Below, piece after piece: positions 1-9,837 of a stretch of DNA of 64,000 bases. The translations under genes and the position numbers were made by a program. Where the stretch lies: the NCBI GenBank assembly GCA_004835665.1, contig RBKR01000023.1:806001-870000 (forward strand), written 5' to 3'. The stretch's first letter is position 1, and every line of letters begins with the position of its first letter. This DNA is from Phoma sp. XZ068. Lineage: Eukaryota > Ascomycota > Dothideomycetes > Pleosporales > Didymellaceae. The notes below the pieces were generated by a model. The model did no database searches. It was given only the letters and a program-made list of their open reading frames with translations, and was not told where the DNA came from.

Positions 1-76
1 ACGGACCGAGCTTATCGCTCAAGGCTTGCACGAGTTTCTGGAAGCAATCTGTGGGCTCTGCTGTGCGACCAGGCAT
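1..76 (-). CDS. possible 5' end of an unidentified gene, cut by the window edge
   Basis: An ATG at 76-74 on the minus strand opens a reading frame that runs to the window edge without a stop. It encodes about 25 residues beginning MPGRTAEPTDCFQKL. The frame is too short to identify a family. The alternative is that it is chance open sequence upstream of the divergent GTPase gene at 653. What follows it leftwards would decide. Confidence 0.35.
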   Translation of the reverse strand, partial: MPGRTAEPTDCFQKLVQALSDKLGP

Positions 77-652
77 GATGATATGATAGCGAGGGTTGTG
101 TGATAATATTGGTGTGAGCTCAAAGACGTGGTAATGATGAGAATTTCGAGATGAAAATGAAGCCAAAACACTATGATAAAGAAGCTACGGATTGTCGAGA
201 GCGATAAGCCGAGCAGAAGTCAGATTTATCTGGAACGAGCGGACATGCGGGTGACACGTGTGAGTCTTTGATGCGCAAAAATTATGTAACAGCTAGCTTC
301 GGTGTGTCTCGCGGCTAGTCAGGTGCACCAACCATTGCACCGCATAGACATACAGATGCCAACGCGAACCGTGAATATCAGAATGCAGTCGGCGAGGAGC
401 AAAATAGCGGCTTCCATCGGGCGTTGTCCTTCGTATCATGCAAGTAAGAAAGCTCCCAAGGTTTGAAGGTAGTCGCTGCAGGGTCGAGGCTCATAACGGC
501 TAGCTGGCTTCGGTGAAAAGTATCTCCGGTACCCCTCATCCGGCAAGCGCGAGCGCAGGGCGTCATCGCCGCCTCGGACTTCAAATTTCTGTATAGGCGC
601 ATTCGCGACTGCACAACGTCTCCAAACATACCAGACGAAGTGAATAGCCAGG
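77..652. other. intergenic, probable divergent promoter region
   Basis: About 575 bases between the putative leftward frame and the GTPase gene. I see no coding sequence, RNA gene or repeat here. Short frames on the minus strand look like chance. The stretch just before 653 is presumably the promoter and 5' leader of the GTPase gene. Confidence 0.4.
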
Positions 653-1973
653 ATGTCAACTACAGTGGACAAGGTGAGTACCGTTGTAGTTCAATAAGCA
701 GATATTTCTTGTACTGACCAAATGTGCGCAGATCAAAGAGGTCGAGGCCGAAGTAAGATTCCTCCAGCCCGCGAACGTATATCGATGACTTACGCCATGT
801 AGATGGCCCGTACCCAGAAGAACAAGGCGACGTCGTACCATTTGGGACAACTGAAGGCCAAGCTAGCGAAGCTCAAGAGGGAACTACTCGAGCCCAGTGG
901 CGGCGGCGGCGGTGCTGGAGTTGGTTTCGACGTTGCAAGAACCGGTGTAGCCAGTGTTGGTTTCATTGGATTTCCCTCGGTGGGAAAGAGTACGCTCATG
1001 AGCAGATTGACTGGCCAACACTCTGAGGCTGCCGCATACGAATTCACAACCCTCACGACTGTCCCCGGTCAGGTCATGTACAACGGCGCCAAAATTCAGA
1101 TTCTCGATCTTCCCGGTATTATTCAGGGTGCCAAGGACGGAAAGGGTCGTGGTCGACAAGTCATTGCGGTCGCGAAGACCTGCCATCTGATCTTCATTGT
1201 GCTTGACGTTAACAAGCCCTTGACCGACAAGCGCGTTATCGAGAACGAATTGGAAGGCTTTGGTATTCGAATCAACAAAAGCCCGCCAAACATTGTGCTC
1301 AAGAAGAAGGATAAGGGTGGTATCAACATTACCTCCACCGTCCCGTTGACACATATCGACCACGAAGAGATCAAGGCTGTCATGAGCGAGTACCGAATGG
1401 CGAACGCCGACATTGCCATCCGTTGTGACGCGACCGTGGACGACCTCATCGACATTATCGAGGCCAAGAGCCGAAGCTACATTCCTGTCATCTATGCGCT
1501 CAACAAGATTGACGCTATTTCGATTGAAGAGCTGGATCTCATTTACCGAATTCCCAACGCGTGCCCCATCAGTTCCGAGCACGGCTGGAACATCGACGAA
1601 CTATTGGAGCAGATGTGGGAAAAGCTCAACCTGTGCCGTGTCTACACCAAGCCGAAGGGCAGGATGCCTGATTACACTGCTCCTGTCGTTTTGAGAGCAA
1701 CGGCCTGCACAGTCGAAGACTTCGTAAGTGCTCTATATATACGCACGCCACAACGCTAGCTAACCAGGAGTCAGTGTCATTCCATCCACAAGACAATCGT
1801 GGAACAGTTCAAGCACGCCATTGTGTATGGCAAATCCGTGAAGCATCAGCCCCAGCGTGTCGGGTTGTCTCATGAGCTTGCCGACGAAGATATCGGTGAG
1901 TTGAACGGCGGTATTAGCTTTTAGTGTATTTCAAGTGCTAACCTTGCAACCAGTTACCATTGTCAAGAAGTAA
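653..1973 (+). CDS. rbg1: developmentally regulated GTP-binding protein, DRG1/Rbg1 type
   Basis: Five exons: 653-673, 732-752, 803-1723, 1775-1895 and 1954-1973, giving 367 residues, the same length as the animal DRG1 protein. The first two exons are 21-nt micro-exons (MSTTVDK and IKEVEAE) that restore the helical N-terminus before the conserved MARTQKNKAT. The OBG-type GTPase domain shows GFPSVGKS at about residues 70-77, DLPG at about 116-119 and an NKID specificity motif near residue 245. A TGS domain follows and the protein ends in VTIVKK. Family knowledge: Rbg1 binds a Dfrp/Tma46 partner and associates with translating ribosomes in the cytosol. Introns have GTRAGT donors and CTAAC-like branch points. 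Identification is very secure. Confidence 0.96.
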
Positions 1974-3667
1974 ATGACGGATTGCGACATATACCCGCGG
2001 CCTTCAGGTTGTCTGCCCCTCTCAGCAGGAAAGGGATTAGAGAGGCGAGTGGCTTGTGGACGGCTTGATGTCTCACCACTATGCCACAATTAGGTCTGGA
2101 CAAGGAGGATGACGAGCAGAGCGAGGCTTGAAGCCGACTTCACACTCTGGATTGGCCGAAGTTGCCGTCCCAATAGCTCCGCCGCGGCATCAGCACGTTC
2201 GCTTAATTGAGACAAAGAGCTTACGGAGCGGATCGTACCTGCCATTCGCCAGGACGCCAGGGACTTGAACGGACCGCAGCCGTCCGCAACTATCTACAAG
2301 GTCTCTCCTGGCGAAGAGGCGCACCATCGTACGTACAAATCTTAACAAAGCCTCGTGGTGAGAGGGGCGCCGGCGTTTGAACGGTCTGAGCATATTTTGT
2401 TTTTCGCAAGTACACTTTCGGAATTCCAGCATGTATGATCAGCGTTGTCTGGCCCAATTTTTTCTGGATTTTCCTCCCTTCTTTGGCATCGTGACGGATA
2501 CAAATTGTCGATTCGGAGACTTCCAGCAGGGGTGCTGTCCGTGCTGACGACTCACAGAGCTTGTTGTTATTCGGGCGCTAAATCATTATCGCTCCCGTCC
2601 CTGAGTGGCTGCTTCGCAAAACCTAATGTGTCTTTTGTGGCTCCGTTTCTCGTGGGCGCGATTATCGCCATCCCAAAGCGTCACAGCTCGTGTAGGCACT
2701 CTGGGTTCTGTTATGCACGCCGCCGAATGATTGACATTTTAACTCTACTGAGCCGGTGAGGCCAATTTCTCGCTCGTACCTGAACGACGTCTCAGTTGCG
2801 CGCCACGAGCGTACGATATCGATGCATATGAATATTGCACCTGGCGCACGAAAGGATGCCAATACGCCGCGCTCACTCAGACCATGTCTGCATTGGGGAG
2901 TCAGATTAACCGGCCGCGAGGATGTGTGAGCACGGTGCGATGGCCTCTGTAGGATGATCGCACCCGACCGCCTTGACATCCCATTTGCCGCAGCATAGAC
3001 ATGGTGTGGACCCGTGCACTGGGGGTGTCTCGATGAGCTTGAGCCAGGCGGCCGCATATTTCTGGCCCGCGTCAACCTCAGGGCCCATCCCCGACAAGGC
3101 CCGCACATGCACTAAGCCCAACGTTGCTGTCGCGTTGCGGCGTCGCTTGGCTTGATGGCGGCAAGGATGTCCGGTGCACAAGCCAACCTGGGCCGGCAAG
3201 CTTGGGCTGGAAACAAACAGGCCCTCTCCCGCGCCGCTGCAACAGCCCGCGTCTGCATTGCACACACCAGGACTGTACCAGCGTCCCCAGACCTTCTTTC
3301 AAGTACGCGCTGCGGGCCCGTCGTAGCAGGCATTTCCCTGCAGCTTTTGCTCCCTCCAAGCTTGCTCTGCTGCCGCGCCTCTTTCTACAATCCATATTAG
3401 AGCTTGACATACGACTGCGCCGTTTTGTCAGCCAGACCTCGCTCTGCCGCAGTGCATCCTCGTTGCTGTTTCGCCTTAGGATCCTGAACCAACATCTCAT
3501 GCATGCATGCACGCCTCCGTCCTGAGGTCACCCACACCGACCAGTAACAGCAACACTGCCCTGCAAATGCCCGCCGAACTACTTTGATCGCCATAGCATT
3601 TGACACGGACACTTGCTTCCATATCCGCACGACTACCACAGTCGACGCCGCACCAACTTCGCCCAGC
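1974..3667. other. long intergenic region and leader of the CENP-B-like gene
   Basis: About 1.7 kb with several overlapping open frames on both strands, none with a recognisable product or intron pattern. Pyrimidine-rich stretches near 3290-3560 fit a core promoter and 5' leader for the gene at 3668. No repeat or RNA gene was seen. Confidence 0.45.
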
Positions 3668-5388
3668 ATGAGCCAGCTACAGATGGACCACGAGCACCAT
3701 CACCAAGAACCTTTTGAAGACCACACTGGATGGCATGAGAATGCTTCTTATGCCCACCACTCATCGCCCGTCCAAGACTTCAATGGCTTTCACGCATACA
3801 CGCCGATGCCCATGGAGCCCATCTATGGCAACGCCATGCATCCACCACATGCCGCGCATCCACCGCCCAGGTCTACACATCAACAGCTTCAGCCCTTGAT
3901 CATGCCGCAGTGGCCCAGCATGTTGACCAGCCAGTCGACATATCAGCCCTCGATCTTTCCTTCGGCGCCTGTACCCATTACACCTGCATCGGCAACTCCT
4001 GTGTCGGCAACTTCCACACATTCAAGGACATCGTCAACACCCCGAAAGACCTTAACTGACCAGGATCGCCGTCGGATGTGTCAGTACCACGAAGATAACC
4101 CCACTGTCAAGCAGACCGAAATTGGAGGTACGCCAACATCTATCTTTGGTCGAAATACCATCCTGTACTAATACTTTTGCAGCAATGTTCGGCGTAGAGC
4201 GAAGGTACTGTCGAGTGAGGACCCTGTCTATTACTATGCTAACGAATGTGTAGTACTGTCTCGAAAGTGTTGCGCCAGAAAGAGAAGTACCTGTACCAGG
4301 ATGACGGCAGCCGCTCACCCATCAGAAAGTCCAAGGGAAAATTTCCCGACATTGAGCGAGCGCTCTCCAACTGGGCCAGGAATCATCAGAGGCAGGGCTA
4401 CCAGCTCACTGACGCCATCATCAGGGACAAAGCACGCTTCTTTGCACAGACCGTAGGGAATTCCGAGAGCCATCTAAAAGCAAACAGCACCAGTTGGCTG
4501 GAAAAGTTCAAGCAAAAGAACCATTTAATGGGCGCCAAGTCACGCAAAGGCTCCATAGCAGAAGAGTCGGAAGGCACCTCAAATCCCCCATCCAATGCGC
4601 AGACCCCTGGAGCCCTTTCACCTATATCTCCAGATGGCGACTCACCCACTGGTTCGAATTTGGCGGTGAAGAAGAACGAGGACAAACTGAAGACAGAGAG
4701 CCCTGATATCTTCGATTTCTCGGGTCGACGACCTTACAACTCGCAAAGCAGCACCTCCCTATCTACTGTCTTCACTGAACAAGGACCGACTAGCCCTACT
4801 TCACTGGCTTCTCCCTTTTTTACCCCAGACTCAGCATGCGGACCGAATCCATTCATTGGCAACCGTCAGGCCTCGAATGGGCAGCCAGGGAGCAACGGCT
4901 TCCAGCGACCACGGAGCCAGACATTTCCTCTCTTGGTAGGTGTCGAACAATACGCATCACCGCCAGCATCGTCAGATGCGATGACTCCGAAATACATCAG
5001 CAGCACTGCGCTCGATTCACCCATGGCCGAGATTGGCGATCCACTAGCCTCAATCGACGAGGCAATGTCCGTATCACCTACCCAGCTTTCGAACTCGATG
5101 CAACCCCCACCTCTACCAACCACTTCACCTGGAGGCGTCAGAGGAACAGGCTCGCCGGTATCACCTTCCCAGGAGGAGGCAGCGCGCGCCTTGGAGCTGG
5201 TCATGAGCTTCTTCAAATCACAGTCCGGCGACTTTGCGGTTGCACCCGAAGAGTACATGACGATTGGCAAGCTAATGGAGAAGCTGCGTATCAAAGGCCG
5301 ATCCGGGAGCATACCATCGGGCGTTCGGCGCGCCTCAGAGCCCGATTACACTGTCACCAAGCTGGAGACTGTCGATGTTTTGCATTAG
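3668..5388 (+). CDS. CENP-B/Tc5-type helix-turn-helix DNA-binding protein without transposase domain
   Basis: Three exons (3668-4127, 4183-4204, 4254-5388) give 538 residues. The 22-nt middle exon is needed to join IGAMFGVERS to TVSKVLRQKEKYL. Residues 1-135 are His/Pro/Ser-rich and look disordered. Next comes a CENP-B N-terminal HTH (about 137-185), then a Tc5/CENP-B second HTH (about 197-265, with LSNWARNHQRQG and SWLEKFKQKNHL). The remaining ~270 residues are Ser/Pro-rich, with a short conserved-looking segment near 455-510 (EEAARALELVMSFFKSQ). No DDE catalytic domain follows the HTH pair. The protein is therefore a transposase-derived DNA-binding factor, not an active element. The ATG at 3668 is the first in frame. 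A nuclear transcription-factor role is an inference. Confidence 0.9.
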
Positions 5389-7406
5389 CCAACAGTGACG
5401 CCGAAGACGGCAATTGTTGCATCGCACCGAGTGGCACGACACACCGAGACCATGCACAGCCACAGAACTACTATTAATACGTTGAAAGGACGGCATTACA
5501 CTATTTTGTTTTGATCACGGACCAAAAGAGGGACAACTAGGGCATATCTAAGGCGCGCACGTATAGCGCCAGTTTTTCGGCTCTTCTCAGCTCTCATCCT
5601 CGCATCAGCATCTCCAGCATCTCCTGTTTGACCTTTCCTTCTGGCGCTCCTTTCACACTACTCTGTACCTGTTTCCCACGTTATACCCTCAGCATGCACA
5701 ATACCCCAAACATGCATGGCCACATACTTTCTTCTTACATACACGAAAGACTGTACCCGCTCACGCGGACCAATAACTATTGTACACTTCTTTTCAGCAT
5801 CTTGGCGGCCCCTGCTTGTTTGGTGTTTTGTATGAAACAACGGAACAGGCTCGTACGCAGTCTGTTACCTATATTCGGACTGATATAGCCTTCGTAGCCT
5901 GAGACGCAAGTCAAGCGCTATTATTCAGACAATCCACTCCTTTGGTATTCAGTGCCAGTCTTGGACAACACAGTCCCCTGATCCAAGCCTGCGATTGCCT
6001 GTCTCGACCTGCTGTGACCCGCTGTCACTTAGACTGCCTGTTGCCTGCTACCTGCATAGCATAATATGAACACAAAATTTGAGTTTATGCAATGTCATCC
6101 TGACTTCCGAACTCATCGAGATGTGGAGGCCCAACTTCGGTTCTACGAATCGCTGCCATGGCAGTCCAATGGCCTGATGAGTTTCGCTTTTTCAGTGATA
6201 CATGGCGCTCGCGGCAGCCAACCTAGCTCTTTTAAACCTCAACAACCCTTGCCACAGCGTTGATGCCTGCCGCCAGCCATCGAGAGATTAAGCAGCTACT
6301 GTTTAGATTCCATTCCGGCTCCCCGACACTGACTGACAGGCTTCGCACGTAAGCAGCAGCACGGGATTGCTATTTCCGGGGCTTCGTCTCGACGGTCATT
6401 ATTTCACCAGGGTTTTCGTGGCGCGCAGTTGCTTGTGGCCGTCGATCAATGGACAGTGACCACAGCTAGCGAGTTAGCGCGGGGACGAGCCGAGCACGGT
6501 TGTGGACCGGCAAGCTCGTGGGACTGGGCATCCGAATGTGGGAGACAGCGTTGTAACAGGTAAGAAGATCACTTCCTTTTTCCCATGCTTTTTCACCGCC
6601 TGTACAAGCGCGAGAAAGAGGAAATGCTGCTTGCTTCAAACGTTCTCGGTCGCATTTCCTTTTCAGTGCGGTCCGGCCCGTAGCCGTGAAGCTTTACTCG
6701 CCGTAGGACCGCCGTCCAGCGCGCTCAGCTTCGGACGGCGTAGCCGAATCGGCACTGGAGAGGTGAACCCACACCGCAACACAGGTACGCGGGTACAACG
6801 CAGCTGTCAAGTGCCCCAATCATACCTGCGATATGATCGAATTGCCCTTCCTACTCCGCAACACACGATTTGTGCGCGATCATGCTTCAATACTCAAGGT
6901 TTGACTCAACCCAGCAGCGTCGCACGGCATGTCCGCCCCCACTCGAAAGAGTCATTACCGACGTAGTTGCGTTCATGACAGATAATTACGACCACTGAGG
7001 TGATGATACGACGCAGGTTATTTGTACAGGTGCGCTGGCGCTTGGTGGCATCGGCCCTTTGGCGTCGCGTCAACTGTAGCGCAAACGCTGTTGGGCTGAC
7101 GTGCCACAAAAAGGCGTCCTGCCGTTGTCGTTGGCTGGCGTGCCTGCACTAGCGGGTCAGGTGATTGCCAGTCCATGTGGTGGAGCGACGCACGCGGTTT
7201 GGTGTGAGTGGGACCGGGTGGCAGGTTTTTCGGGGGTTATACAATACTTGGGGTGGAGCATGAGTCGGCGTTTGATTTGAGATTACTCCGAGATGTCTTT
7301 CTGTCGATCAACAGGCAGGAGCAGTAGGTCAGTGCGATGTTAAAGTTTGGGCGTATTATATAAGTGTTACATTGGACATTTTCTTCATCAATCACATGAT
7401 TTAAAT
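5389..7406. other. gene-poor intergenic region
   Basis: About 2 kb from the CENP-B-like gene to the tRNA. The first ~500 bases are probably its 3' untranslated region. I see no credible coding frame, repeat or structured RNA. A TATA-like TATTATATAAG lies at 7354-7364, about 45-50 bases before the tRNA. Confidence 0.45.
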
Positions 7407-7495
7407 GGTCGCTTAGCTCAGTTGGTTAGAGCGTGGTGCTAATAGCTTTCATCCTTGATACGCCAAGGTCGCGAGTTCGACCCTCGTAGTGACCA
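7407..7495 (+). tRNA. tRNA-Ile (anticodon AAU) with 15-nt intron
   Basis: The cloverleaf folds by eye. The acceptor stem GGTCGCT (7407-7413) pairs with AGTGACC (7488-7494) and the discriminator is A7495. The D-arm contains TAGCTCAGTTGG. The anticodon loop CTAATA-A carries AAT at 7441-7443. A 15-nt intron (7445-7459) sits at the canonical position after base 37. The T-arm GCGAG-TTCGACC-CTCGT follows. Without the intron this is a standard eukaryotic tRNA-Ile(AAU), whose anticodon A is normally edited to inosine. Confidence 0.95.
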
Positions 7496-7497
7496 TC

Positions 7498-7502
7498 TTT
7501 TT
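7498..7502 (+). terminator. RNA polymerase III T5 terminator
   Basis: A run of five T starts three bases after the tRNA discriminator base, as expected for a polymerase III terminator. Confidence 0.85.
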
Positions 7503-9837
7503 GCGCCCGTGAGCTCTCCAGGAGCTATCCTTGCTTTTTGCAATTGGATTCAAACCTTCCGGCATCATGTCAGGTTCGTGAGAAGTGGTGGCGTTGTACT
7601 TCCGAGTCATGCGCGCGCTTTCAGCATCAGCAACTTTGATAAGTGTGCGCAGAAGGGCCCGAGTTGTGGGCTCGAGTTTTCGAGCACTGGTCAGTGGTTC
7701 GCAGCACAAAAGCACCCGCCTGTCAACGGACCCGTCCGCATGTGCACCCTGTCAAACGCATGAAGCCGTCGCCTTATGTTGATCGTCAGTTGCTAGACAC
7801 GGGATCTTGCCGCACCGCAAAGCTCTGTAAGTGTCAGGTGGGTGGCATTGAGACCTCAAGGCGTTGACAACAGAGCATAAAGGCCGGCAATTGAACTGAC
7901 GTGCTCATCCCAATGCCGTCACTCGGAACGTGTCAAGCGCCTTCTCTTTCCAGAGCGTTGCTCCTGACGCTGTGTTACATGGCAATAATGGCACCCCCAA
8001 CCGTGCCCCTAGCTTGTGGGCCGTTAATATGTCCAAATTGACGTCAGCCTCATTTTGCAATATCCAGCCGATATGGAGTCAATTCTGCTTTGGGCTGCAA
8101 ATCACAAGCCTCCGAGGTAGACTCCTGCGCACGGTGCTCAGGACTAGGATTTCTCCCCCACGGGATGTCTTGCATCTCCAATTGCATCACCTTGTCCCGA
8201 AAACCCACGGCCACTCCGTTATGGAGCTTGAGATTTGTTGCTAGCGGCCCCTGAACATCACCCGTGCAGTTGGGAAGGTAATGTATCTGTTATCACATTG
8301 TACTTACTAGGGTATCGAATTATGATTTGCAGTTCGTGAAGAGGCGGTGTCTGGCCAAGACCCTTATAACGCGAAGGATTCGAGGTTCAAAGATCAATAG
8401 GGCTATCGAGTCAGGCTGCCGTTACACGGGTAACTATCGAACAGGGAAGTCGCCGACGTGAGAATTTTGAGGTTCACGGTATTCGCTGTCGTATCATTAA
8501 GCGCCGTCGAATCCGCAGTACGCGACAATTTTGCGCCGCAAGTAAGCTGACATCAGTGTTTCGCAATTGCGCTTACAGGGTGGGAGGATATGGCGGCACG
8601 GGCATCTCAGGTACGCGAGCCCTACGATAAGACGATGACGGATCAGCTGTGGCGTGCGGGGGAACCTCAACACAACGTCGCTTCTGAAAGGCTATTGACA
8701 GGGTATTGCTAAGATATTCAAGGCTCTTTCGAACTTGAAACGTATCCTGAACCCACAAGATGCTGGCTGATTGCAAGGTCGGTTTTGAACGGCAGGTCGT
8801 TGCGTGTTCAGGGAAGCCCGGTTTGGGGTATGCTGCATCACAGTGGTCAGCCGGCAGCGGGACGTCGCGTGGCCTTCAACAGGTTCAAACTTTCGAAGTC
8901 CGGAACGCTACACGGCATGACGATAGCTTAACTCCACGACCTCACACCGGCTTTGCAGTCGTTCCGTATCCTTTGCCTGTAGGTACCCACAATGATTCCA
9001 ACGGCGGAGATGCGCACATGGCTTGTTCGTATTCAACTATTCATACTATTATTGGCTGGGAAGGTTGTCCTTGGGCTGCAATAAATGTTGGTGTAGCCCA
9101 CTACTCATGCTCCAGCATCTATCGCGGTCCGTCGCGCTCTCCGGAGGAAACTCTATCTTCTAAGGTGCATGCATCGGGGCGTCCACTTTCCTCATCAAAG
9201 TGATAATGAGGTTCACCGCCAAGTTGCCTTGATCATCGTACGACAATCGACAAGCGGATTCGGGGTTGATCATTGAACGAACTTCCGGTGGCTGAACGAT
9301 AGCGCGAACAGCGGGGTACATTGTACCTTACGTTGCTTTTTCGCTTCGTTCTCTATCCAGCTTCTTCTCAAAGAGTCAGGTGCTCGTGGCTGCATGCACT
9401 TGCCGTAGGACGGCAAGTCTGGACTTGCGTATCTCTCAACAATTCGTGCCGTATAATTTTGTGATTGGTCGATTACCCCTCTTTTCGGGTAGAGCGGTGT
9501 ACTTTTTTCACGACGCAGGATGAGCTGTTCGTACATAGCGATACATCATGTATATGAGGGACCTGAACCGTCTGGAGGTTGACAATAGAATACAAAGTTG
9601 GGTCCCGAGAGGAGATGAGATTGTCATCGCGTGTTGCATCCAGCCAAGACCAACAGGAAGACCCCACCACAGTCGGCTGCAAAGAGGGAATAGACTACAA
9701 TCGCTATGGCGAGATAGCCCTCAAGTTGGTCGGTGATCTCAGGGCTGACACACTGAAGAGAAACTGTGGTAGTTCAGACCATCATGAATCAAAAATGATT
9801 TTGGAGTGCGCGATATGCGCTTCTTTTTGACACGAGT
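7503..9837. other. gene-poor intergenic region
   Basis: About 2.3 kb. The longest frame (8760-9203, plus strand) has no recognisable domain and an atypical composition, so I do not call it. No terminal repeats, RNA genes or transposase remnants were seen. The base composition looks balanced, not the AT-rich pattern left by repeat-induced point mutation. Confidence 0.4.

Noticed and set aside
2260..2290. Possible reverse-strand tRNA T-arm (GGGACTTGAACGG)
   Set aside because: No acceptor, D or anticodon stem could be paired around it.
3584..3667. Upstream extension of the CENP-B-like protein in the same frame
   Set aside because: The extension begins at a TTG, not an ATG, and the first ATG in frame is at 3668 in a good context.
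8760..9203. 147-codon open frame on the plus strand
   Set aside because: No recognisable domain, odd composition, no splice or promoter support, and similar frames occur by chance on the other strand.
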